A stretch of DNA of 64,000 nt from Polyangia bacterium (GCA_030429545.1 JAUIFF010000018.1:117405-181404); one strand, 5' to 3'. Shown: positions 35,717 through 45,053, numbered from the stretch's first letter. Made by a program: numbers and translations. Notes: generated from the letters alone by a model not told the origin.

Positions 35717-36907
35717 TCAGTTTGGGCGGGGCGAGTAGAACATCGCGAATGCACTTGTATAGCCATGTAAATGGGTGACACCGTGGACCGGACCTATCTC
35801 GCCATTGCAAAAAAACCCGCCGAGGGGGAGCGGACCGATTTGGTCAAAAAACACCTGGCTGTCGTGGTTTGGCTCGCCGTAGAGGTGTTGCCCACGGCCC
35901 AGGCAGGCAAACATCAGGGCCGCCGAGGGCGAGCCTGAGGGGGTGTCGGCGTTGTAGTGGCCAAGCAACTCGGCGAGCTCGTCGGCCGAGGTCACCGCGT
36001 CGCGGATATGAAACTGGACCACGGTGTTGGGCTGCACGCGGGCGTGGACGGCAAGCGCTCCGCTGCGCGGGTCGAGACCAATGAGGTTGCGAATGAGAAA
36101 GTCGCCACTGCGGTAGTGCTGGCGGCGCTGGGACATCACCAGGCCCAAAAATAGCGAGCGTCGCATCTGCGATTGCTCGCTCGGTTCGAGGCTATCGTGG
36201 AGTTTTTGCAGCACGTCGCTCGGTCGCTGACCGTCGAGCTCGACGATCACCCCGTCTTCGCAACGGGTGACAAACAACGGCGTGCCGATCGGTCGACACC
36301 CCTGGGCGACCACCGAATCGACGGCAATCGCCCCGGTCATCGCCAACCCCACCGCACCTGTCCCATGGGACTTTTTACCGGCGTACAACACATGCTGCCC
36401 CGGCATCGTCCCGCCGCTGGCAACCCCACCCACGGCATTGGTCCCCGGGTAGGCGAGGTCGATCGCCCGCAACAGCCGCGGCGTGTCACTCGAAAACGGT
36501 TCGCTGTGGAGCATCACGCAGGCGGGCGCTTCGGGCAGGTCCACAAGTTCACTGATTTTCTCGGCGAGGATTTCGGGCGGGAGCTCAAACGCGGTTTCGC
36601 CGAGGTGAAATGGGTGCAAACCAACACCGGGCAGCGAAGCTGCTGTCACCGACACGGCTGTCCCTTCTTCGACCTCGTGGCCGCCGCCAATCACCCCACC
36701 GCCCGAGCAGCCAAAGCACACAACCCCGGGGAAGGCCTGTCGCAACAGTGCCGGGATCCGCAAAAAATGGACCCTCAGAGCCCCGGAGACATAGATAACA
36801 ATCAGATCGGGAGCGCTGCCCCCCAATCCGGATTTGATTGTATCAGCAATTTCCGCACAGGCGGTTTCGGGGTCGGCGTGGCGACTGAGCGCGGAGGTCC
36901 AGTGCAT
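35717..36907 (-). CDS. FIST-domain signal transduction protein
   Basis: 396 residues from ATG 36907. It has the FIST_N pattern (DLIVIYVSGALRVHFLRIPALLRQAFPGVVCFGCSGGGVIG, GTAVSVTAASLPG) and the FIST_C pattern (FLGLVMSQRRQHYRSGDFLIRNLIGLD, AALMFACLGRGQHLYGEPNHDS, GGFFCNGEIGPVHGVTHLHGYTSAFAMF). FIST domains are proposed small-ligand, possibly amino-acid, sensors and often pair with chemotaxis or kinase domains; here the domain stands alone. The gene is 10 bp downstream of the S9 peptidase stop-to-start boundary on the same strand, so it is probably co-transcribed with that peptidase. Confidence 0.93.
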   Translation of the reverse strand: MHWTSALSRHADPETACAEIADTIKSGLGGSAPDLIVIYVSGALRVHFLRIPALLRQAFPGVVCFGCSGGGVIGGGHEVEEGTAVSVTAASLPGVGLHPFHLGETAFELPPEILAEKISELVDLPEAPACVMLHSEPFSSDTPRLLRAIDLAYPGTNAVGGVASGGTMPGQHVLYAGKKSHGTGAVGLAMTGAIAVDSVVAQGCRPIGTPLFVTRCEDGVIVELDGQRPSDVLQKLHDSLEPSEQSQMRRSLFLGLVMSQRRQHYRSGDFLIRNLIGLDPRSGALAVHARVQPNTVVQFHIRDAVTSADELAELLGHYNADTPSGSPSAALMFACLGRGQHLYGEPNHDSQVFFDQIGPLPLGGFFCNGEIGPVHGVTHLHGYTSAFAMFYSPRPN

Positions 36908-36917
36908 ACGTTGGGGC

Positions 36918-39500
36918 TTACTCCTGTGCGGGCTCGGCCGCTTGTTCGGCCGTTGGTTCGGCCGCTTGTTTGGGGGGCTTGACGTGGGTGTCGAGCCAGG
37001 TGATCGACTCGGCCAACACGTGCAACACCGACTCGCGTGCACGGTAGCCGTGGGACTCGTGGGGCAACATGACCAGCCGCGCATGTCCGCCGAGGCCCTG
37101 CAGCGCGTGGAACAGCCGCCGCGATTGCATCGGGAACGTGCCCGAGTTGTTGTCGACCTCACCGTGGATCATGAGCAGTGGTTCGTTAATTGTATGCGCA
37201 AAAAACAGCGGAGACAAGCCGATGTAGGTATCTTGCGCCTGCCACAGTGTACGCCGCTCCCCTTGAAAGCCAAATGGCGTCAGCGTGCGGTTGTAGGCCC
37301 CAGAACGGGCAATTCCTGCACGAAACAGATCGCAGTGTGCAAGCAGGTTCGCCGTCATAAACGCACCGTAGGAGTGCCCGGCAACCCCCACCCGCTCGGG
37401 GTCGGCAACACCTTCGGCCACCACCGCGTCGATCGCTGCCTGGGCCGAGCTGACGATCTGCTCAACAAATGTATCGTTGACCGTCTCGGGATCGCCGACA
37501 ACTGGCATCGCGGCATCGTCGAGCACCGCGTAGCCCTGGGTTAGAAACATCAGCGGCGAGGTCCCCCGCAGGTACGAAAACCGGTTGGGGGCGGCGCGCA
37601 CCTGGCCGGCGGTCCCGGAGTCGTTGTACTCGAGCGGATAGGCCCACACCAGCAGCGGGAGTTTGTCCCCCTTTTTGTAATCAGGCGGCAGGTACAGCGT
37701 GCCCGACAGCGGAGTGCCGTCCTTGCGCTTGTAGGTCAGCAACTTCTTCTTGACCCCGGCGAGCTGGGGATACGGATGGGGGAAGTTGGTCAGTGCCCGG
37801 TCGTTGCCCTCGCGGTCGCGCACGACAAAGTTGGGCGGCTTGTCAGGCGACTCCTGGCGCAACAGGTAGGCCCGCCCGGTCGCGCTACGTGCAAATGCAA
37901 CAAACTCGATGTAGGTGTCGGCCGGCGACTGCATCAGATGTTCGGTCGTGCCGTCGGCGAGCTTGCGGCGGTCGAGAAACGGACGGTCACCCTTGGGCGT
38001 GGCCCCGTCGCCGGCGAGATAGATCCAGCCATCCTCGACAAGCACGACATCCGAGCCGTCAGGCAGGGTTTCGTGAATCGGATCGCCCGGGTCGCCGTAG
38101 CTGTCGTGCACGGAGCGATCAAACAAAACCTTGGCCGAACCGGGTGTTGCCAAATCATGCAGCCGCGTGGTCACCCAGCGACGGTCGCGGTCGTACTCGG
38201 TCACCAACACCTGGTTGCGGTTGGAAGTGAAGTCGGTGCTGACATGGCGGTGCGCTATCCGCATGACCTCGACGGGCTCACCCGGGGCCGACAGCGATTG
38301 CCGCATCAGCCGATCGCGGTGCTCCGCCTCGGTGTTGGGGTCACCCCCGTCAAGGGCTTCGGACCAGACCACGGTGGCCGGGTGAAAAGGTTGCCACTGC
38401 AACGATCGTGGACCGGTTGGCACCCCCTGAATCGGTACCTCCTCGGCGGCTGGCAACGTTGCGATCGTGCGCTTGACCTCACCGGCCGTGGTCCACACTG
38501 CGTGGGTACGGGGAAACCGGTAGTACGGCACTACATACGAAAACGGCTCCTGCAGGGTTGTGACGAGGATGTGCTGACCATCGGGCGAGGGCGTGGCCTG
38601 GCGAAAGATCGCCGGCTTACCGATGGCAGTCGCCGTGCCGTTGTCGAGCTCGATCAGTGTCAACTGCGTGGTTGCGTGGTGGGCAAACACCCGGCCGTCA
38701 TGGGCATTTTTGAGGAGGTCCTGGTAGGTCCGGTTTTGTGCGGCCCGCCCCGCGGTATCTTGCACGTGGGGACCGGCAGGTACCGTGGGCTCGGCCGGCT
38801 CGGCCCCACGCCCCTCGGGAATCAGTTGCACAAGCAACGACTTCGAGCCCGGCATCCAGGTAAACCCCGACCCCATGACCGTCCCGATTTTGCGGTCGAG
38901 CACACGCTTGGCCTCGCCGGATTGGGCGTCGGCAACCCACAGCTCAACACCGTCGTCGACCAACCGCGTAAACGCGATCCGACTGCCGTCGGGGGACCAA
39001 CGCGGTCGCCCCAGACGCACACCTTCCGGTAGTTCAACCGCGACCTCGGGGCCATCTTCAACCCGTTGGATTACGATCCCGGTGTAGGGCCGGACAACCC
39101 GTCGGGCACTGCGGGCAGGGTCGATCCGCAGGCCTGCGAGCGGATAGAATTTTGTTGCAAGCACATCTATTCCAGGGAGTGCCTCGTACGTCACCCGGGC
39201 GATATGGGCCCCCCCGGGGGCCGGCACCACGACCGGCGTCGGAGCAGCGTCGACCACCTCAACCACCTCGGGTGGTGGCATTTTGTAGTGCTTGGGCACG
39301 GCCGTCGGGGCTGCCTCGGCAATCGGCACCTCACTTGGCTCCTGCGGCTTTGGCTCGGCAACGGGAACTTCACGGGCCACGGGCGTCTCGACCACGTCGG
39401 TCTGTTCGCACGTGTTGGGGCAGTCTCCACGGCAGCCAGGGGCCGCAGCCGACAATGCCAGTACACAGGGAAACACAAATCGCAGGGGCCTAGCCACCAA
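36918..39500 (-). CDS. S9 (prolyl-oligopeptidase family) peptidase, exported lipoprotein
   Basis: About 860 residues. GGAGG lies just upstream of two possible starts, TTG 39500 and GTG 39497. The signal peptide ends in a lipobox-like LSAAAPGC. After a Pro/Glu/Val-rich linker comes an N-terminal beta-propeller (RPRWSPDGSRIAFTRL, FTWMPGSKSLLVQ, ATPSPDGQHILVTT) and then the C-terminal alpha/beta hydrolase domain. The triad is visible: Ser in VGVAGHSYGAFMTAN, Asp in GEVDNNSGTF, His in LPHESHGYRA. It should be a periplasmic or outer-membrane exo/oligopeptidase, similar to the dipeptidyl-peptidase/acylaminoacyl-peptidase branch. Confidence 0.93.
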   Translation of the reverse strand: MVARPLRFVFPCVLALSAAAPGCRGDCPNTCEQTDVVETPVAREVPVAEPKPQEPSEVPIAEAAPTAVPKHYKMPPPEVVEVVDAAPTPVVVPAPGGAHIARVTYEALPGIDVLATKFYPLAGLRIDPARSARRVVRPYTGIVIQRVEDGPEVAVELPEGVRLGRPRWSPDGSRIAFTRLVDDGVELWVADAQSGEAKRVLDRKIGTVMGSGFTWMPGSKSLLVQLIPEGRGAEPAEPTVPAGPHVQDTAGRAAQNRTYQDLLKNAHDGRVFAHHATTQLTLIELDNGTATAIGKPAIFRQATPSPDGQHILVTTLQEPFSYVVPYYRFPRTHAVWTTAGEVKRTIATLPAAEEVPIQGVPTGPRSLQWQPFHPATVVWSEALDGGDPNTEAEHRDRLMRQSLSAPGEPVEVMRIAHRHVSTDFTSNRNQVLVTEYDRDRRWVTTRLHDLATPGSAKVLFDRSVHDSYGDPGDPIHETLPDGSDVVLVEDGWIYLAGDGATPKGDRPFLDRRKLADGTTEHLMQSPADTYIEFVAFARSATGRAYLLRQESPDKPPNFVVRDREGNDRALTNFPHPYPQLAGVKKKLLTYKRKDGTPLSGTLYLPPDYKKGDKLPLLVWAYPLEYNDSGTAGQVRAAPNRFSYLRGTSPLMFLTQGYAVLDDAAMPVVGDPETVNDTFVEQIVSSAQAAIDAVVAEGVADPERVGVAGHSYGAFMTANLLAHCDLFRAGIARSGAYNRTLTPFGFQGERRTLWQAQDTYIGLSPLFFAHTINEPLLMIHGEVDNNSGTFPMQSRRLFHALQGLGGHARLVMLPHESHGYRARESVLHVLAESITWLDTHVKPPKQAAEPTAEQAAEPAQE

Positions 39501-39597
39501 TCATCCTCCAGGGCGAGTTCGCCCGCGATCGTACCGCACAACTCGAAGCGGCTAAACCTCTGCGCCCGTGCACCGTGGGCTGTGGTACTCCGAGCCC

Positions 39598-40077
39598 ATG
39601 GGTCGCATCTTCGACACGGCGATGGGTTTTTTCGATCAGGATGAGTGGAACTACGAGGAAGCCGGCAAAGACCTCCTGCAAACCGTTTTTGAGGGGGAAC
39701 GCGACCAGCGCTGGTTTTGTGTGGCCCAGGCACGCGAGGCTGAGCAGCAATTTTTGTTTTTTTCGATCTTCCCCGAACGCGTCGACGAAGCCCACCGCAC
39801 CGCGGCAATGGAGTTCATCACGCGCGCGAACTTCGGCATGTTGATCGGCAATTTCGAGCTCGATCTCGACGATGGCGAGCTCCGGTTTAAAACCGCGATC
39901 GACATCGAGGACAGCGCGTTGAGCTACGAGCTGTGGCGACAAGTTGTGTACCCAAACCTGGCGACGATGGACGACTACTATGCCGGCCTGCGGGCCGTTT
40001 CCCGGGGAGAAGCCCTACCGATCGAGGCCTTGCACGCGATCGAGAACCCCCCTGGCTCGGACACTCGCGCCAACTAA
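39598..40077 (+). CDS. YbjN-domain protein
   Basis: 159 residues from ATG 39598 (MGRIFDTAMGFFDQDEW); a GTG at 39568 is also in frame. The compact alpha/beta pattern fits YbjN/type III chaperone-like proteins: FCVAQAREAEQQFLFFSIFPERVDE, MEFITRANFGMLIGNFELDLDDGELRFKTAIDIED, and an aromatic C-terminal helix NLATMDDYYAGLRAV. YbjN proteins are implicated in stress tolerance and protein-protein contacts, with no known enzyme activity. It is monocistronic and divergent from the S9 peptidase. An iterated word TGCATATACA lies directly after the stop codon (40083). Confidence 0.85.
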   Translation: MGRIFDTAMGFFDQDEWNYEEAGKDLLQTVFEGERDQRWFCVAQAREAEQQFLFFSIFPERVDEAHRTAAMEFITRANFGMLIGNFELDLDDGELRFKTAIDIEDSALSYELWRQVVYPNLATMDDYYAGLRAVSRGEALPIEALHAIENPPGSDTRAN

Positions 40078-40410
40078 ATACCTGCATATACACGGTCACT
40101 TTTTTCGCGCAGACCCACCCATACCCAAGAGCACTTTGAACCTCACTTTTCGCCACCTGAGGCAAAGTGCATCAGAGGTGACCAGGTCGTCTTTTCCCCA
40201 TCTGTAGCTGCTAGATTCCCCCAACAGATGGACCAATTTGGGGTACAGCTGGCGATTTCAGCTCAAGAATCGTCGCAGAGCATGATTAGGAAAATTTCCT
40301 GGTGAGAGCGACTACGCCACGTCGTTGCCGAGATCTACACAGACCTGATTGCTACAGACTACTGGCGAAACCCAGCCCGACACGTATCGACACCACCTAG
40401 CCGTTGCCAG
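40078..40410. other. Intergenic region without recognisable gene
   Basis: 333 bp between the ends of two convergent genes. I see no coding sequence. It contains one iterated word (40083-40092), a short near-perfect palindrome AGGAAAATTTCCT (40288-40300) and moderately AT-richer DNA. No clear terminator hairpin with a T tract was found for either flanking gene. Confidence 0.5.
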
Positions 40411-41091
40411 CTACAGGCGTAGGCTGGGGAAGTCGTAGTAGACCACGCCCTGCTCACTCACCTCGATATTTGCATGACCATGGGTCGTGAGGCTGTCGAG
40501 GTGTTGCTCGGCTTCTTCAACCGAAACCTGCAACGCCCCGGCGGCGGCGATTGCCGTGATTTGGCCATTGCTACGCCGCGCAAGGTCGATGATTCGCTGC
40601 TCGATCGGTGCCGGTGGACGCGGCTGTTGGTAGCCAGGCTGCTGATACCCAGCCTGATGGGGATAGCCTGGCTGTTGGTAGCCCGGCTGTTGGTAGCCCG
40701 GCTGTTGGTAGCCCGGTTGCGGAGGATATCCGGCCTGGTGGGGATAGCCCGGCGGCTGGTACCCGGGTGGCTGGTAGGGCTGGCCGGAGTAGCCGTACCC
40801 CTGACCATGTACATACACCTGACCTGGTTGGAGATACCCGTAGGGCCGATAGCCGGCGGCAAGCAGCCGTTTGTTGACGGCTTCGACCTGGGCCGGAAGC
40901 GTGATCAGGTCGTAGAGAAGCCCGATTCCGAACAGTCCCCAGGTAAAGAGCCACAGAGTCCCGGTCACAGGTTTACCGAGGTAAAACCGGTGAAGGCCGG
41001 CGAACCCGAAAAACTGTGCCAGACACAGGAGATAGGCGGTGCCAAGATCCCGCACGCCGCCACTATAGCAGCGCGATTGCAAATCTCTCAT
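40411..41091 (-). CDS. TM2-domain protein with PGYQ repeats and C-terminal winged-helix-like domain
   Basis: 226 residues from ATG 41091 (MRDLQSRCYSG). A TM2 domain spans about residues 15-70: AYLLCLAQFFGFAGLHRFYLGK (the family FxGxHRFYxG motif) and WLFTWGLFGIGLLYDLI. A low-complexity spacer follows, built of Gln/Pro/Gly/Tyr units (PGYQQ, PPGYQ, PGYPHQA), about 60 residues long. The C terminus (IEQRIIDLARRSNGQITAIAAAGALQVSVEEAEQHLDSL) looks like a winged-helix or helical effector domain on the cytoplasmic side. The role is unknown. Confidence 0.85.
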   Translation of the reverse strand: MRDLQSRCYSGGVRDLGTAYLLCLAQFFGFAGLHRFYLGKPVTGTLWLFTWGLFGIGLLYDLITLPAQVEAVNKRLLAAGYRPYGYLQPGQVYVHGQGYGYSGQPYQPPGYQPPGYPHQAGYPPQPGYQQPGYQQPGYQQPGYPHQAGYQQPGYQQPRPPAPIEQRIIDLARRSNGQITAIAAAGALQVSVEEAEQHLDSLTTHGHANIEVSEQGVVYYDFPSLRL

Positions 41092-41283
41092 CGGCAATTT
41101 CCCGCGGGCAAACCGGCTACCGACAATTTGCCGAATACTGGCAACAGGAGAGCAAAGCAGACGACTTTCGACGATCTTGCTAGACGATGTGACCATTGCC
41201 GCGTCCGCGCTGCGAAACCGCATTCACCGACGCGCCGCGGAACCTGCGCTGTGCCGCGCTTGCCTCAACAGGGTTCGAGTGCG

Positions 41284-42798
41284 TCAGCGAAAGCGGATGT
41301 GAAAGTGATTCACATGGCCGCGCCAGTGGCGAATCTGGCCCGCGGTACGCCCTCGTCCACGCGGATACTGAAACAACTCATCGAGGGCATCTTCACTCAT
41401 CCCGTGGTCCCGCGCGTACTCGTACACGAGTTTTTGCAGGCGGTAGTCCATGAAAATGTAGCGGACCTGGCCAGTGTCGAGGAAGCTCTTGAGCAACTTC
41501 CAGGTGCGGCCGACGTCGAGGTTTTTGCTGCCGGCGCGCCGGAACTTGATGACGTCCTTGTCCTTGCCTTTGAGGACGTAACCGATATCGACATCACGCC
41601 CGTCCTGGTGCGACAGGTGCGGGGGAAACTTGCCACCGCCCTTTTTGCTGATGTCACCCACGTGAATTTTGGGACCACCCTTGGCCTTGCCGGCATATGA
41701 AGCAATCGCCTGTTGGATGGTCCGCACGGTATTGGAGGTGCCCCACGAAAGCGACGGATGCTTGACCACGTAGTGGCGGCCCGGCGGTAACTGAATCCCG
41801 GTTGAGAGCTTGCCCTTGTGCCCCGAGTAGGCGCCAAAGCCCTCGACAATGCCGCCCTCGCGGTAAACCGTAATTCGCTGGCCAATCTTGAGTTTGTTGG
41901 GATCTTTGAGCCGGCCGCGTTGATACCCATAAAGCTCGCCGCGGGTCAGCCCGTACTTTTTGGCGATTGAGTCAAAGTTCTCACCCGAGGCCACCGCGTG
42001 GGTCAGTTTGATGATCTCGCGGGGGGCGATATCGGGGCACACGCGAATCTTTTGGCCAACCGACAGGCTGTTGGGGTTGCGCCTGAGCTTGCCATTGAGC
42101 TTGTAGAGGTCCTTGCGGCGAACACCGTAGCGACCGGCGATCCGTGCGGCGGTATCACCTGGGATCACCTCGTGTACATGCAAGGGTGTTCGGTACTCGC
42201 ACAACTTGGACTTGTTGGCCCGCTGCTTGGGGATGCAGACCTTGAGTTCCTGACCGACCTTGAGCAGGTTGGGGTTGCGTTTGAGTGCCGGATTTTGCCC
42301 GATGAGCTCGCTCTCACCAACGCCGTACTGGTTGGCGATCGCCCCGACACTCTCGCCGCTACTCACCGTATGTATCTGCACAGAGTCCTTGCGCCCACAA
42401 CCTGACTTGTCGGACTTTTTGCCCGACTTGTCGGCTTTCTTGCTCGGCTTGTGCTTGGTCGATTTTTTTTCGGCTTTTTTTGCCTGCTTGATCGCGGCCA
42501 ACTTGTCGGAGTCGTTGGCCATACAAATTTTTAGGGTTTGGCCAATCGAAATCTTCGCCGGGTCGAGGCCGGGGTTGTTGTACGAAATCGACTTGCGGGT
42601 CACCCCATACTCGAGGGCAATGGCAGCCACGGTATCGCCGTTTGCCACCGTGTGCCTGTGCAGCGTTCGCCCCGGGCCGCAGTAGCCACCCGCCTCGGCC
42701 GTTGCGACCGCACCGATATAGGCCGACATCCCCGTGGTCAGGGCCACGACCATCAACAAGGATTGGCGAAAGCGGGACGTTGGCGAACGCGTGGGCAC
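41284..42798 (-). CDS. LysM-repeat penicillin-insensitive murein endopeptidase (MepA-like)
   Basis: 504 residues with a signal peptide (LLMVVALTTGMSAYIGAVATAEA). Four LysM peptidoglycan-binding modules follow, starting with HTVANGDTVAAIALEYGV, HTVSSGESVGAIANQYGV, HEVIPGDTAARIAGRYGV and HAVASGENFDSIAKKYGL. The first pair is separated by a Lys-rich linker (KKAEKKSTKHKPSKKADKSG). The C-terminal domain is MepA-type: HLSHQDGRDVDIGYVLKG supplies His and Asp zinc ligands, and GHVNHFHIRFR gives the final His pair. It should cut D-Ala-mDAP cross-links in the periplasm. The four-LysM plus MepA architecture is larger than enterobacterial MepA. Confidence 0.93.
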   Translation of the reverse strand: MPTRSPTSRFRQSLLMVVALTTGMSAYIGAVATAEAGGYCGPGRTLHRHTVANGDTVAAIALEYGVTRKSISYNNPGLDPAKISIGQTLKICMANDSDKLAAIKQAKKAEKKSTKHKPSKKADKSGKKSDKSGCGRKDSVQIHTVSSGESVGAIANQYGVGESELIGQNPALKRNPNLLKVGQELKVCIPKQRANKSKLCEYRTPLHVHEVIPGDTAARIAGRYGVRRKDLYKLNGKLRRNPNSLSVGQKIRVCPDIAPREIIKLTHAVASGENFDSIAKKYGLTRGELYGYQRGRLKDPNKLKIGQRITVYREGGIVEGFGAYSGHKGKLSTGIQLPPGRHYVVKHPSLSWGTSNTVRTIQQAIASYAGKAKGGPKIHVGDISKKGGGKFPPHLSHQDGRDVDIGYVLKGKDKDVIKFRRAGSKNLDVGRTWKLLKSFLDTGQVRYIFMDYRLQKLVYEYARDHGMSEDALDELFQYPRGRGRTAGQIRHWRGHVNHFHIRFR

Positions 42799-43027
42799 GG
42801 CGACTAGACGTTACACACCCGGCATACACATGCAATTGGAAACCTCACCACGACCAGCGGCCCGACGGCCGCGCTCGACACGGCAACCCTCGCGCGGCAA
42901 GTCGACCTGCGGTTTTCACGGTGCGGCGTTTTGTGCCACCCGCGAACCTGTGAAAATCCCGGTGACCGATGAGATTTCCTCACCTGCGAGGTTTTCGGAA
43001 ATAGCCCATCCGTGGTAGGTACAAGTC

Positions 43028-43774
43028 ATGTCCGGCCACAGCAAATGGTCCACCATCAAACGTAAAAAAGAGGCCATAGACGCCAAGCGCGGCAAGATAT
43101 TCACCAAGATTGCACGCGAGATTATGGTCGCGGCAAAAGACGGTGGTGGAGATCCCGATACCAACCCACGGCTGCGGGCAGCACTTGCCTCCGCAAAAGC
43201 CGCCAACATGCCCAAGGACAACCAAGATCGGGCAATCAAAAAAGGTACCGGCGAGCTCGAAGGCGTCTCGTTTGAGAATCTTCAGTACGAAGGCCGCGGG
43301 CCCCAGGGCATTTCGTTTATCGCCGAAGTCCTGACCGACAACAAAAACCGCACCGTAGCTGAACTTCGACACATGTTTAGTAAGGCAGGTGGCGAGATGG
43401 TCAGCAATGGCGCGGTCAGCTGGCAGTTTGACCACAAGGGCGTGCTCGAGATCGACAAGGAGCGTATCGGCGAGGACGACCTGATGATGCAGGCCCTCAA
43501 CGCCGGGGCCGAGGACATCCAGGACTGGGGCGAGTGTTGGGGAGTGCTCACCGATCCGAGCGACTTTGCCAGCGTGCAAAACGACCTCGAGGCACTCGAT
43601 GCCAGCGGTGAGCTTCGCTACCTGCCCAAACCCGAATCTACCCTCACCCTAGAGGGCGACAAGGCCATCAGCGTGGCCCAGTTTTGGGCCAAACTCGACG
43701 AGCACGACGATGTCCAAAATTGCTACTGCAATGCCGACATCCCCGAGGACATCCTCGACGAGCACGGCCCCTAA
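43028..43774 (+). CDS. yebC: YebC/PmpR-family regulatory protein
   Basis: 248 residues starting MSGHSKWSTIKRKKEAIDAKRG, which is the invariant family N terminus. Further blocks: DPDTNPRLRAALASAKAANMPKDNQDRAIKKGTGE, YEGRGPQGISFIAEVLTDNKNRTVAELRH, GGEMVSNGAVSWQFDHKG. YebC proteins bind DNA or ribosomes and have been described as transcriptional regulators and as translation factors for proline-rich stretches. It is directly upstream of ruvC, the widespread yebC-ruvC pairing, but a hairpin-plus-T terminator lies between them. Confidence 0.97.
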   Translation: MSGHSKWSTIKRKKEAIDAKRGKIFTKIAREIMVAAKDGGGDPDTNPRLRAALASAKAANMPKDNQDRAIKKGTGELEGVSFENLQYEGRGPQGISFIAEVLTDNKNRTVAELRHMFSKAGGEMVSNGAVSWQFDHKGVLEIDKERIGEDDLMMQALNAGAEDIQDWGECWGVLTDPSDFASVQNDLEALDASGELRYLPKPESTLTLEGDKAISVAQFWAKLDEHDDVQNCYCNADIPEDILDEHGP

Positions 43775-43808
43775 CTTCAGTTTTAGTGTATCCACAACAA
43801 TACCGCGA

Positions 43809-43841
43809 CCGCGTCCACAACCCACTTCGGACGCGGTTTTT
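43809..43841 (+). terminator. Intrinsic terminator or attenuator between yebC and ruvC
   Basis: Perfect 8-bp stem CCGCGTCC/GGACGCGG (43809-43816 with 43829-43836), 12-base loop, followed by TTTTT. It lies 35 bp after yebC and 54 bp before the ruvC start, so ruvC either has its own promoter or is expressed by readthrough. Confidence 0.8.
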
Positions 43842-43894
43842 CAGTTTTCCGACACCTGGACGGCCCCATCATCGCCTCGCCTAAAAAAAACCCT

Positions 43895-44374
43895 GTGGTC
43901 CGCGTGCTCGGCATCGACCCGGGCACACGCCTGGTTGGCTATGGCCTGATCGATTTCCACCCGCGGGCGGGCCGGTTTACCTACCTCGAATGCGGAATTT
44001 TGCGTATACAAACAAATCTCGATATGGCGAACCGACTCCACCAAATCGCCACCGGCGTCGAGGAACTGATCGCCGAGTTCACCCCCCAGCACCTTGCCCT
44101 CGAGGCTGCGTTTACCGGAGTCAACTCGAGTTCAGCCCTCAAACTCGGCCAGGCCCGCGGCGCCATTATGGTGAGCGCGGCACGCCACGCGGTCGCCGTC
44201 ACCGAGTACGCGCCGGCCCATGTCAAAAAGTCGGTTGTCGGCCACGGGCGCGCAACCAAGGCCGACATTCAAGAGCGCGTGCGCCTTTTGTGTCGACTCA
44301 ACACGCCACCGCGGGCCGACGCAGCCGATGCCCTCGCCCTGGCGATTTGCCACGGTCAACGGGTCACGGTGTAG
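43895..44374 (+). CDS. ruvC: Holliday junction resolvase RuvC
   Basis: 159 residues from GTG 43895. RNase-H-fold resolvase that nicks Holliday junctions with RuvAB. Catalytic acidic residues: Asp in VRVLGIDPGTRLVGYGL, Glu in LALEAAFTGVNSSSALKLGQARG, and the C-terminal pair in RADAADALALAICH. VKKSVVGHGRATKADIQERVRLL is the family DNA-binding segment. ruvA and ruvB are not adjacent. The last 60 coding bases and the following 14 bp are duplicated twice more downstream (see repeats), and the stop codon sits inside the duplicated unit. An iterated word TGCGTATACA lies at 44001. Confidence 0.95.
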   Translation: MVRVLGIDPGTRLVGYGLIDFHPRAGRFTYLECGILRIQTNLDMANRLHQIATGVEELIAEFTPQHLALEAAFTGVNSSSALKLGQARGAIMVSAARHAVAVTEYAPAHVKKSVVGHGRATKADIQERVRLLCRLNTPPRADAADALALAICHGQRVTV

Positions 44375-44613
44375 CCGCCTCGGTGGTTGCCGACGCAGCC
44401 GATGCCCTCGCTGGCGATTTGCCACGGTCAACGGGTCACGGTGTAGCCGCCTCGGTGGTTGGACGGTCGTCATTGTGCAAGACGCGGTCGAGCACCGCGG
44501 GCCGACGCAGCCGATGCCCTCGCCCTGGCGATTTGCCACGGTCAACAGGTCACGGTCTAGCCACCTCGGTGGTTGGATGGTCGTCATTGTGCAAAACGCG
44601 GTCGAGCACCGCG
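44315..44613. repeat. Partial tandem duplications of the ruvC 3' end and neighbouring gene 3' end
   Basis: A segment of about 72-74 bp beginning GCCGACGCAGCCGATGCCCT occurs at 44315-44388 (inside ruvC), 44389-44460 and 44501-44574. A second segment of about 39 bp beginning GGACGGTCGTCATTGTGCAA occurs at 44461-44499 and, slightly diverged, at 44575-44613 (inside the SRPBCC gene). The second and third ruvC-end copies are 112 bp apart. The shared word CACCGCG at the junctions suggests microhomology-driven duplication. Copies differ at a few positions and by one 3-bp deletion, so they are recent but not identical. Confidence 0.92.
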
Positions 44614-45053
44614 TAGCTCTCCTCCATGCCCGCGGGCATCGGCGAACCCAGGATCATGTCGCGCACGTGTTGGGTGTCGTAGTGCAGGGTCAAACGCATC
44701 AAGCACGCATTGTCCTCTGCCAGAAGTTCAGTTGTATGCACACATTTCCCAGGATACCAGGCAACATCAAACACCTCGTCGCAAACGAGGCGACGCGGCG
44801 CGTCGACAGCCAAGAAAGTGCCACCCATCCCCATCTCGCCGGCTGGTCCCTGCCAGACATAGCGATAGGTCCCGTGCGCGCGCAGGTCGACATCGCAGGT
44901 GGTCATGCGCCACCCTGCCCGCGCACCGAGCCAACGCCGCAGGAGGTCGGGTTTTGTCAGGTGGGCAAAAACCCGTTCGACATCCGCGGCGAACGTGCGT
45001 GTCACCAGAATTTCTCGTTGGGCTTGGGCCGCAATTTGAAAAGATGTGGTCAT
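44550..45053 (-). CDS. SRPBCC (AHSA1-like) domain protein
   Basis: 167 residues from ATG 45053. START-like helix-grip fold of the activator-of-Hsp90-homologue-1-like family: REILVTRTFAADVERVFAHLTKPDLLRRWLGA at the N terminus, GTYRYVWQGPAGEMGMGGTFLAVDAPRRLV in the sheet, and a long C-terminal helix (GMEESYAVLDRVL). Members bind hydrophobic ligands or act as polyketide cyclase-like proteins, and often pair with ArsR-type regulators, which are absent here. The last residues (about PTTEVARP) and the stop are encoded within the third copy of the duplicated ruvC end, so the C terminus may have been altered by the duplication. Confidence 0.9.
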   Translation of the reverse strand: MTTSFQIAAQAQREILVTRTFAADVERVFAHLTKPDLLRRWLGARAGWRMTTCDVDLRAHGTYRYVWQGPAGEMGMGGTFLAVDAPRRLVCDEVFDVAWYPGKCVHTTELLAEDNACLMRLTLHYDTQHVRDMILGSPMPAGMEESYAVLDRVLHNDDHPTTEVARP

